From Allodiplogaster sudhausi (Eukaryota; Nematoda; Chromadorea; Rhabditida; Diplogasteridae): a DNA stretch of 64,000 nucleotides. This document shows positions 28,378 through 37,341 of this stretch, piece after piece. The translations under genes were made by a program, and so were the position numbers. The first letter of the stretch is position 1. Every line of letters begins with the position of its first letter. The stretch is from assembly GCA_945643635.1 (NCBI GenBank), contig CALZFC010000001.1, forward strand, positions 1,756,001 to 1,820,000, read 5' to 3'. A model generated the notes under the pieces. It did not search any database, was not told where the DNA came from, and was given only the letters and a program-made list of their open reading frames with translations.

Positions 28378-28431
28378 TAAACTGTCATTTTTTCGGGTGA
28401 AAACTCGGGGGAATGCACCTGAGCTGAAAAT
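28378..28431 (+). repeat. 54-bp border motif of the palindrome, left end
   Basis: The motif starts GCCGCCGTAGTAAACTGTC and ends GGGGGAATGCACCTG. The same motif is in the central spacer (30,867-30,920, + orientation) and twice, inverted and in tandem, at the right end (33,853-33,906 and 33,907-33,959). Its presence exactly at both outer borders suggests it is a terminal repeat of the element. Confidence 0.85.
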
Positions 28432-28599
28432 GTCTAATCCTCATCAAAATACACTCTCTCTATGCGCGCTTTTCGCGTCTCCATCCAGATTCCGAGGTTT
28501 CGACTGAAAGTAGTTTTTCAGCTGAACTGAATAACTCGGCTGAAGGGAGAGAGAGATCGTGCAACAATGAGAGAGCAACTCTCAGTTGAGCTGAAAATC

Positions 28600-29800
28600 T
28601 TTCACACTATGGCCTTGTGACAGTTGTCCGGAAATCCCGGTTCCGACTTGCTCTGAATAACAAAATATTTGCAACTCTACCGGAACGCATAAATACAGCT
28701 TTCAAGAAATGCTCAAACCTAAACTATGCGTTTCAATGTGAAGTTATTGTTGTTATTTGTTTTAATTTCTTTGTTTCTCTTGGTTTTTGTAATTCTTTGA
28801 AGTTCAGTCGCGAGTACGCCGGTCGTGCTGCGGTCGTGCATTCGTGAGGACGCCATGCAGATCTTCTTCGATGGCGCGGCAACCTGCTTGGCACCAGGGG
28901 CTGATGCTGCACCCGCTAGATAATAAGGTGCATCTTAAATCTTTTATTCAGGCTCAGTTGTTGTTGTTCCACACTTAATTTCTTTAAGGTTCTTGTTGTA
29001 CTCATTCATTTGATTGCTTTTCAAGGTCATGAATGCGGTTGGCGCGCCGCTTTGCATGCGTCGCTGCTCGCATCGACTCACGGATGCTGTAAAACACGTT
29101 TTTTTCCATTTAAATATATCTTTTAATGTTAATTATTTGGACAAAATGCCCACGTCACAATGACCATTGAAATGGACAACTATGTTTTCTCCTTGTTTTG
29201 TTTTTTTTCTTCCTAACTCTTTGCTTGCTTATTAAACCTAATGATTAGTTGATCAAAGCTTAAAAGAAGAGCAAAACAATTTAAAGATGCTGAGCTTCAA
29301 CGGCACGATGAGTAAGCTTGGCTCGCTCTGCAACATCTTCGAGAAGTCGAAGAAGTGCATCCACCGCGAAGATGGCTTGCGAGCCAACCGATGTCTTCGA
29401 TGCGGTTTGTTCTTTCGCTTGTCGTTTGTTTTGCTAAAATTCATTTCCGTATTAGTTCATAACTTTGTTTAAGCAAAACTTTGTTCTTTTATCCCCAATG
29501 CATTTATGGTGGGATGCTATTGAATAGTCATTTTGCGTAGCTGTGTTTTATTTCACTTGAAATGTAGTTATTTTTGTTTAACAAAGTGGGTTGTTGTTGC
29601 TGCTGCAAATGATTGATTTATTTACGTGGTGAGCTGGTTGCAATTGCTAATCTTGCAGCATTAGCATGGCGCGGCGTGATGGAGTCGATGCGACGCGACG
29701 CGGCCATGCCAGCTTCGCGCGTGGAGATGCTGGCGGTAGAGCTTCGCGACTCCCAGCCCGACATCGCAGATGAGTTGCACGGCAAAAGCTCGTTTCTGAG
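28600..29800 (+). pseudogene. Decayed small secreted cysteine-rich gene, left-arm copy
   Basis: Exon-like blocks lie at 28,728-28,915 (hydrophobic signal-like start MRFNVKLLLLFVLISLFLLV followed by a Cys-containing stretch), 29,033-29,095 (NAVGAPLCMRRCSHRL), 29,287-29,404 (SLCNIFEKSKKC...RCLRC) and 29,658-29,805. Acceptor-like CAG/AAG sites and a GT donor (29,405) bracket several blocks. In this arm the signal segment meets TGA (28,797-28,799) where the right arm has TGC, and Cys residues are replaced (FFDG versus FFDC). The Cys spacing recalls small secreted nematode proteins, but I do not recognise the family, and the joins between blocks are unresolved, so the call of a broken gene is an inference. 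Confidence 0.5.
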
Positions 29801-30287
29801 ATTTTTATTTGACCATGATCATTCCTTTTGTGGACAATTTCCGTTCCATGTTCGTTTATTGCTCGAAATTTGCGATTCTTGCGACATTGACTAAGACGCC
29901 CCACTGCCAGTTATTTCGCATTTTATTTGATAATGTTCCATTTTTTCATCATTTAGAAGTAAACTATTATAAAAAGAATATGAGAATAGTATTCAGGTTA
30001 AAAGTATACTATTGTATGTTAGGAAAAGAAGTGAAAAAATAAATTTTATGTAAAGTTACTATTGTTGAATTGTCTTTTACATTATACTTGTGAACACTTT
30101 CCTGTGACTTTTCCTTGTTTTTTTATACCATTTTGGTAAAGCTGAATGAATGAGACAGTTGTCCATGTGCAATGAAAATAAGCAATGTGTTGGGCACGTA
30201 CAGTAATGAAAGTGGGCGGAGCTAGGGTGGCCGCCGGCGGCGAGCCGGGCTATGCAAGATTGTCTGGATTCGATCCCTCAAGACTTT

Positions 30288-30650
30288 CGTAAAAACGTGA
30301 TTGAGAGAGAACGAATGAGGGATAGACGAAAAATGATTGAGAGAGAGAGAGAAATCGCGGAGGGCTAGTGGCAGAGAGGAAGAGACAGAGAGAGGGAGAG
30401 AGAGTTCGTGGAAGGCAAGTGACAGAGAGAGAGAGAAAGAGTTCGTGAAAGGCTAGTGACAGTGAGAGAGAGAGAATGAACGAGTTCGTGGAAGGCAAGT
30501 GACAGAAAGAGTGAAAGAGTTCGTGGAAGAGTAGTGACAGGGAGAAAGAGAGAGAGAGAGAGAAAGAGAGGGAGAGAGAGAGAGAAAGAGAGGGAGAGAG
30601 CGAGAAAGAGAGTTCGTGGACGGCTTGTGACAGAGAGGAAGAGGGAGAGC
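30288..30650. repeat. GA-rich microsatellite and minisatellite, left arm
   Basis: Repeated units of GAGAGA tracts joined by AGTTCGTGRAAGGC phrases. Its inverted partner is at 31,135-31,590. Long serine/leucine-rich open frames here are artefacts of the repeat. Confidence 0.9.
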
Positions 30651-30866
30651 ACATAGAAATCCTTGAATCTGATTCAAATGTGCCAGGCGGCGTATTGGAT
30701 GCATGTTGGCAATGAGGTGCGGTTGCATCTAGGTTCGGTTACTCGTAGGGGCAATGTTTTGCGTGTTTTGTTCGATTTGAAGGGAAGTATAGTGTGACTT
30801 GTATAGTCGGAGGAGCATCTCGGCTGAATGTTCAGCCGAAACCTCGGCTGAAACTCCCTACGTTCT

Positions 30867-30920
30867 GCCGCCGTAGTAAACTGTCGTTTACTCGGGTGAA
30901 AACTCGGGGGAATGCACCTG
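30867..30920 (+). repeat. Central copy of the 54-bp border motif (palindrome spacer)
   Basis: The spacer consists almost wholly of one + oriented copy of the border motif, flanked by the inverted CTCCCTACGT / ACGTAGGGAG of the arms. It is the only copy not accompanied by an inverted partner at the same site. Confidence 0.85.
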
Positions 30921-31134
30921 AACGTAGGGAGTTTCAGCCGAGGTTTCGGTTGAACATTCAGCCGAGATGCTCCTTCGACTATATAAGTCACCCCATACTT
31001 CCCTCCAACTCGAAGAAAACACGCAAAACATTGCCCCTACGAGTAACCGAACCTAGATGCAACCGCACCTCATAGCCAACATGCATCCAATACGCCGCCT
31101 GGCACATATAAATCAGATTCAAGGATTTCTATGT

Positions 31135-31590
31135 GCTCTCCCTCTCCCTCTTCCTCTCTGTCACAAGCCGTCCACGAACTCTCTTTCTCGCTCTCTCCCT
31201 CTCTTTCTCTCTCTCTCTCCCTCTCTTTCTTACCCTTCCACGAACTCTTTCACTCTCTCTGTCACTTGCCTTCCACGAACTCGTTCATTCTCTCTCTCTC
31301 TCACTGTCACTAGCCTTTCACGAACTCTTTCTCTCTCTCTCTCTCTTGTCACTTGCCTTCCACGAACTCTTTCACTCTCTCTGTCACTTGCCTTCCACGA
31401 ACTCGTTCATTCTCTCTCTCACTGTCAGTAGCCTTTCACGAACTCTTTCTCTCTCTCTCTGTCACTTGCCTTACACGAACTCTCTCTCCCTCTCTCTGTC
31501 TCTTCCTCTCTGCCACTAGCCCTCCGCGATTTCTCTCTCTCTCTCAATCATTTTTCGTCTATCCCTCATTCGTTCTCTCTCAATCACGTT
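31135..31590. repeat. CT-rich microsatellite and minisatellite, right arm
   Basis: Reverse complement of the left-arm block at 30,288-30,650 with more copies of the CTTYCACGAACTC phrase, so the two arms have diverged in repeat number. Confidence 0.9.
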
Positions 31591-31894
31591 TTTACGAAAG
31601 TCTTGAGGGATCGAATCCAGACAATCTTGCATAGCCCGGCTCGCCGCCGGCGGCCACCCTAGCTCCGCCCACTTTCATTGCTGTACGTGCCCAACACATT
31701 GCTTATTTTCATTGCACATGGACAACTGTCTCATTCATTCAGCTTTACCAAAATGGTATAAAAAAACAAGGAAAAGTCACAGGAAAGGGTTCACAAGTAT
31801 AATGTAAAAGACAATTCAACAAGGGTAACTTTACATAAAATTACATAAAACTTTAAATAATGGTAGTGGGGGCGTCTCAGTCAATGTCGCAAGA

Positions 31895-32485
31895 GCTCCT
31901 TCACGGGCAACTCATTCTGGCGCCCCGTAGATGTAGAGATAGAGCTGGGCGTGTCCGTGTATGCTGCGTGTAGACGGAGGTCATCTGGAAGAAAATCGAT
32001 AATAGCAATTTCATATCTATTGTTTGTTAAAAATGGATATCTTATTCGAAATCAGCGTTAAAAGTGCAATCAAATGGTATACTGAATATAAGCCAAGTGA
32101 CGAAAATTCATCATTGGTAACACAATTTTAGAACCCCATTAACCATAAAAAAATAAGTGGAAACAACTATAACGCACTGCCAAAAAAAATGTAAAGTGCA
32201 CCTTATTATCCCGCGGGCGCGGTAGCAGCCCTTGCTCTTCTCCGGTGCCGGCGCCAGCAAAGAAGACCTCGCCTTGATGCCCTCACAAAGGGCGAAAGTC
32301 GGCCAGGTGCTGAATGGAACAACTTCATACGATATGTATACGATACGGATACGGTAGATGATACGATAGGGATACGGTAGATGAGAAGGGAGGTATACGG
32401 TAGATGGGAGGGGAGTGGATACGGTAGCTCTTCGTTATGGAAGGAAGATGTGAAAAGAAAAAAATATAAAGAAGAATTCAAAGAA
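31895..32485. other. Segment unique to the right arm of the palindrome
   Basis: This block has no counterpart in the left arm. It includes imperfect repeats of GATACGGTAGATG (32,340-32,430) and, on the - strand near 32,206-32,260, a short stretch resembling the end of the cysteine-rich gene (ATAPAG stop versus ADAAPAR stop, followed by the same ATAATAAGGTGCA). It looks like an insertion carrying a diverged second copy of that 3' end. Confidence 0.5.
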
Positions 32486-33660
32486 ACATCTCAGAAACGA
32501 GCCTTTGCCGTGCAACTCATCTGCGATGTCGGGCTGGGAGTCACGAAGCTCTACCGCCAGCATCTAAACGCGCGAAGCTGACACGGCCGCGTCGCGTCGC
32601 ATCGACTCCATCACGCCGCGCCATGCTAATGCTGCAAGATTAGCAATTGCAACGTGCTCAAAACGTAAATAAATCAATCATTTGCAGCAGCAACAACAAC
32701 CCACTTTGTTAAACAAAAATAACTACATTTCAAGTGAAATAAAACACAGCTACGCAAAATGACTATTCAATAGCATCCCACCATAAATACATTGGGGATA
32801 AAAGAACAAAGTTTTGCTTAAACAAAGTTATGAACTAATACGGAAATGAATTTTAGCAAAAGAACAAACCGCATCGAAGACATCGGTTGGCTCGCAAGCC
32901 TTCTTCGCGGTGGATGCACTTCTTCGACTTCTCGAAGATGTTGCAGAGCGAGCCAAGCTTACTCATCGTGCCGTTGAAGATCAGCATCTTTAAATTGTTT
33001 TGCTCTTCTTTTAAGCTTTGATCAACTAATCATTAGGTTTGATAAGCAAGCAAAGAGTTAGGAAGAAAAAACAAAACAAGGAGAAAACATAGTTGTCCAT
33101 TTCAATGGTCATTGTGACGTGGGCATTTTGTCCAAATAATTAACATTAAAAGATATATTTAAATGGAAAAAACCTGTTTTACAGCATCCGTGAGCCGATG
33201 CGAGCAGCGACGCATGCAAAGCGGCGCGCCAACCGCATTCATGACCTTGAAAAGCAATCAAATGAATGAGTACAACAAGAACCTTAAAGAAATTAAGTGT
33301 GGAACAACAACAACTGAGCCTGAATAAAAGATTTAAGATGCACCTTATTATCTAGCGGGTGCAGCATCAGCCCCTGGTGCCAAGCAGGTTGCCGCGCAAT
33401 CGAAGAAGATCGGCATGGCGTCCTCACGAATGCACGACCGCAGCACGACCGGCGTACTCGCGACTGAACTGCAAAGAATTACAAAAACCAAGAGAAACAA
33501 AGAAATTAAAACAAATAACAACAATAACTTCACATTGAAACGCATAGTTTAGGTTTGAGCATTTCTTGAAAGCAGTATTTATGCGTTCCGGTAGAGTTGC
33601 AAATATTTTGTTATTCAGAGCAAGTCGGAACCGGAATTTCCGGACAACTGTCACACGTCG
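32486..33660 (-). pseudogene. Decayed small secreted cysteine-rich gene, right-arm copy
   Basis: Inverted partner of the left-arm copy. Here the signal-like segment is open (33,348-33,545; the C-terminal part reads SCIREDAMPIFFDC) and TTTGCAG (about 33,474) could be a splice acceptor. The exon with RCLRCG is kept (about 32,875-32,990). The last block, however, has TAG where the left arm reads GAG (about 32,571-32,574). The two copies are thus broken at different places. Function unknown. Confidence 0.5.
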
Positions 33661-33852
33661 GCCATAGTGTGAAAGATTTTCAGCTCAACTGAGAGTTGCT
33701 CTCTCATTATTGCACGATCTCTCTCTCACTTCAGCCGAGTTATTCTGTTAAGCTGAAAAACTACTTTCAGCCGAAACCTCGGAAACTGGATGGAGACGCC
33801 AAAAGCGCGCATAGAGAGAGTGTGTTTTGATGAGGATTAGACATTTTCAGCT

Positions 33853-33959
33853 CAGGTGCATTCCCCCGAGTTTTCACCCGAAAAAATGACAGTTTACTAC
33901 GGCGGCAGGTGCATTCCCCCGAGTTTTCACCCGAGAAAACGACAGTTTACTACGGCGGC
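33853..33959 (-). repeat. Two tandem inverted copies of the 54-bp border motif, right end
   Basis: Copies at 33,853-33,906 and 33,907-33,959 differ by a few bases (GAAAAAATGAC versus GAGAAAACGAC). The left end has only one copy. Confidence 0.9.
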
Positions 33960-34479
33960 TGGGTGCAATTACTCCTTAAAGCTAATTTCAAAGCCATACG
34001 TAGCCATAGAAGCGAACTGATTCGAATTCATGAACAGGGTCGATGTTTCAATGACAAAAAAATTTGAGTCGTCAGAACTTTTGATGAAGCGCGGTCATTC
34101 AGCCCATAAAAAACGCCCGGACCAATTTTATCTATTCACTGCTACACTCGTCGTGCCGCATTCTACATCTCATTCACTGTAAAATTCAATCTACCCATTG
34201 TGTGATTTAGGCCCTAGCGAGTCTCTGAATTTCGTGTTGTTGACATACCGATGAGTAGAGCACTACTTCGAGAAGTGCGCGGTCAGACTGCTCAGCGTGC
34301 GTGGAGAGACTGACAACGACAATGCGCTGACGATAGTTCGAGAATGGTTGAAGAGTGGATCGTTTGCATTTTCTAATTATTCTATTCCTGTTCAATAATA
34401 TGTAAGATCCACATTAGGCTTCCATTTATAACTTTTGGTATGATTGTGAAAGTGCTGATTGTTTTTGACTTCACAAACA

Positions 34480-35110
34480 AACTTTTTTCTTTATTTTTTT
34501 CTTTTATTATCTTCGATTTTGTTGTGTGTTTCCACGAATTCTCTGTCATACCTGTGATTTTTGTACTTTTATACGATCTCCGGAAGCCAAATAGACTGCA
34601 TTTATACTCGTGTGGAGAGCTCGAAGAAAGGATCCCTTCTGATCCCCCGAATAGCAGGGGAAACTAGGGTGCTGATTGATTTTTGTTGCGAAGAAGGACT
34701 TCACAAAAATTTTTTTTTTCTTTTTCAAGAAAATTTGTTTATGTTGAAGAATGAAGCAACTTTAAAGCATTTGACTGATGAATCAGACGGTTCGTAATGT
34801 TCGACATGACTCACCAGTGATAGGGGCTATGAAAGAAGAACGCGATAAGAGAACACTCATTCCTTTCAGTGTATATCCAAAAAGATAAAAGAATGAGAAA
34901 GCAAAGAGAGAGGGAGAATGAGAGAAAGGTAGAGAGGTTGAAAGATGGAGACTGGTCGTATAAAGATAAGAAGGAATTATGAATGAGAGGCAGTGGAGAA
35001 CCTATGTACATAGCTATCCACCCGCCCGGCACGGAATGAGCTGATTAGGACAGGGGCGTGGCGTCCTGGCTTTCATATGCCCATACATATAGGACAGTGT
35101 AAATAAAATA
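34480..35110. repeat. Dispersed repeat, copy A
   Basis: Closely related to 61,680-62,230 (same orientation) and in part to 45,615-45,800 and 52,590-52,760. Shared phrases include TTTTGTTGTGTGTTTCC, GAAGAACGCGATAAGAG and GATTAGGACAGGGGCGTGG. Its continuation seems to resume at about 35,365 after the inserted hairpin. Confidence 0.75.
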
Positions 35111-35136
35111 AAATTGGTTTTATCTGCAATCTTCGC

Positions 35137-35293
35137 GTAAGCTGTTATTTTTGGCACGGATTTGGAATATTCCACTGTTTGCCATTATTGACGATCGTAA
35201 ATATTGTCAGATCAGCGCTTTGACAATTTTAACGGTCGTCAATAATGGCATAGAGTGGAATATTCTAAATCCGTGCCAAATATAACAGCTTAC
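35137..35293. mobile_element. 157-bp hairpin MITE
   Basis: Arms of about 73 nt (35,137-35,210 and 35,218-35,293), beginning GTAAGCTGTTAT and ending ATAACAGCTTAC, pair with few mismatches around a loop of a few bases. It is located inside the dispersed repeat copy A. Confidence 0.8.
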
Positions 35294-35463
35294 TCTAGAA
35301 TTGCATAATAACACCAAATTTTTTTAATTCAAACTGTCTTACTACATATATCCTATATGTACATACATATGTATGTGCTCAACCTTTGCTGCTCTCTCAC
35401 ACATACTGAACTGCTAACCAATTGGTCCGGTTAAGCTAACTGCTCGATAAACCCTTTCAATTC

Positions 35464-35505
<42 letters not shown>

Positions 35506-35630
35506 GAGAGCTGTTCTCACTTCTGACTAGTCTACCTCTGTCAATAGTTGTTCTCCTTCGTAAAAATGCTAGATTTCCTACTTTTTACTTCTTTTGGCTC
35601 TTAAGAGAGCATGTCAGTATCCTTCGATCA

Positions 35631-37240
35631 AGGCCTGTCCTAGGGATTTTTGTTCGAGTTTGTTCATGAAAATTGGTTACAGTATACAACTCAACGTGGC
35701 CAACAAAATAGGCTATATTTAAAACTTGAAAAAAATTTTCCACGCGGGACCCGGTGCAGTAATTTTAAAAATTTCACTTGTCATAACTCGCCTAAAACAT
35801 ATAGTTAGACAACCATCGAGGTATCATTGGATAGCTTTTTTAAGTGGCTTTAATTTTCATGTTGATGATGTTTTCATACAATTTCATTTTGGCCCTAAAA
35901 TACGGCCCTAAACATTTTCGAAGGCGGTTTTCGGACAAATTAAGTATTTTATGTTCATTTCGCTACAACCGCTCCTGCATAGGATTAAAGTACGTGAAAT
36001 TTGCTACAATATATATCTCTTTCAAAAGAATTGAAGGTCTAGCTCTTAGGTTCCCAAACGCCCTGTGTAAACTGTAACACCGTGCTAGCGCATTCTTCGA
36101 TACATAACTGCGCTCAATGTCAATATTACAAAAGTGTAAGTATATCATCTAAGAGCTCTCACGGAGATCTTCCAATGATACATACATTATTTTATTGAAA
36201 AGTTTCAATTTATATGGGAAATTTCGTTATGTACAATTAGAAGGTTTAAAAAACTACTTTAAAAACATTTTCGCCTGTCGAAACATACAACATAAGAAAG
36301 AGGATGAAATTAGCTACAAGATGAACCCCTTTCAGTGGAATTCCATGAATACGATCTTTTGTTATAAATCATAAAAGTAGTGCCAGTAGCGTCGCTGTCA
36401 TTTTGCCCAAGAATTCACATTTTAGGTTATTCGAATTAGAATATTCCAATCCTTTTTTCTACAGTTTTTCCATAAGGTCTTGCTATCCTACTCTTATGGC
36501 TTATAACAAACGATCGTATGCATTTAATTCTATTGAAAGGGGTTCATCTTGTAGCAAATTTCATCCTCTTTCTTATGATGTATGTTTTGACAGGCGAAAA
36601 TGTTTTAAAGTAGTTTTTTTTAACCTTCTGATTGTACATAACGAAATTACCTATATAAATTGAAACTTTTCAATAAATAATGTATGTAACATTTGAAGAT
36701 CTCCGTGAGAGCTCTTAGATGATATACTTACGCTTTTGTAATATTGACATTGAGCGCAGTTATGGATCGAAGAATGCACGGTGTTACAGTTTACACAGGA
36801 TCTTGTTCAGGCGTTTGGGAACCTAAGAGCGAGACCTTCAATTCTTTTGAAAGAGACATATGTTGTAGCAAATTTCACGTACTTTAATCCTATGCATGAG
36901 CGGTTGTAGCGAAATGAACATAAAATACTTAATTTGTCCGAAAACCGCCTTCGAAAATGTTTAGGGCCGTATTTTAGGGCCAAAATGAAATTTTATGAAA
37001 ACAACATTAACATGAAAATTAAAGCCACTTAAAAAAGCTATCGAATGATACCTCGATGGTTGTCTAACTATATGTTTTAAGCGAGTTATGACAAGTGAAA
37101 ATTTTAACATTACTGCACCGGGTCCCGCGCGGAAATTTTTTTACAAATTTTAAATATAGCCTATTTTGTTCGCCACGTCGAGTTGTATACTGTAACCAAT
37201 TTTCATGAACAAACTCGAAAAAAAAATCCTAGGGCAGGTC
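35631..37240. mobile_element. 1.6-kb fold-back element
   Basis: The left arm (about 35,631-36,378) is the reverse complement of the right arm (about 36,490-37,240) over roughly 745 bp with scattered substitutions; the outer ends read CTGTCCTAGG and CCTAGGGCAG. The 110-bp spacer is AT-rich and non-coding. No transposase. The outer edge lies about 100 bp upstream of the first GTPase gene, so it may affect its promoter. Confidence 0.85.
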
Positions 37241-37330
37241 ATAATAGGGCCCTGCTCGAGTCTTATGGACATCCTTTCTTAAGAATTAATCGATGCAGTG
37301 TTAGAACCATTAAAATTTTTTCTTCAATTC

Positions 37331-37333
37331 CAG
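37331..37333 (+). promoter_or_regulatory. Probable trans-splice acceptor of GTPase 1
   Basis: TTCAATTCCAG ends 8 nt before the ATG at 37,342. Comparable sites precede GTPase 2 (CAG 46,815-46,817) and GTPase 3 (CAG 63,017-63,019). In nematodes this spacing is typical for spliced-leader addition; an ordinary intron in the 5'UTR is the alternative. Confidence 0.5.
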
Positions 37334-37341
37334 TAAGCGAA

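Larger units (their letters stand above)
28378..33959. mobile_element. 5.5-kb near-palindrome (giant fold-back structure)
   Basis: The left arm 28,378-30,863 is matched by the reverse complement 30,922-33,906 almost throughout, around a 58-bp spacer. The right arm is longer because it holds about 590 bp of unrelated sequence (about 31,895-32,485), while the left arm holds about 130 bp (29,908-30,038) absent from the right. Both arms include the same decayed cysteine-rich gene, a purine/pyrimidine microsatellite and the same border motif. No transposase is visible. Transcription across the structure would give a very long double-stranded RNA. It may be a composite fold-back transposon or a local inverted duplication; assembly artefact is unlikely because arm differences are many. 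Confidence 0.9.
33960..37341. other. Repeat-rich interval upstream of GTPase 1
   Basis: No coding exon is supported. The interval holds a dispersed repeat copy, a hairpin MITE, a GA microsatellite (35,466-35,502) and a 1.6-kb fold-back element ending about 100 bp before the GTPase start. Confidence 0.6.

Noticed and set aside
30250..31634. Long Ser/Leu-rich open frames on both strands
   Set aside because: They are translations of the CT/GA microsatellites in the palindrome arms.
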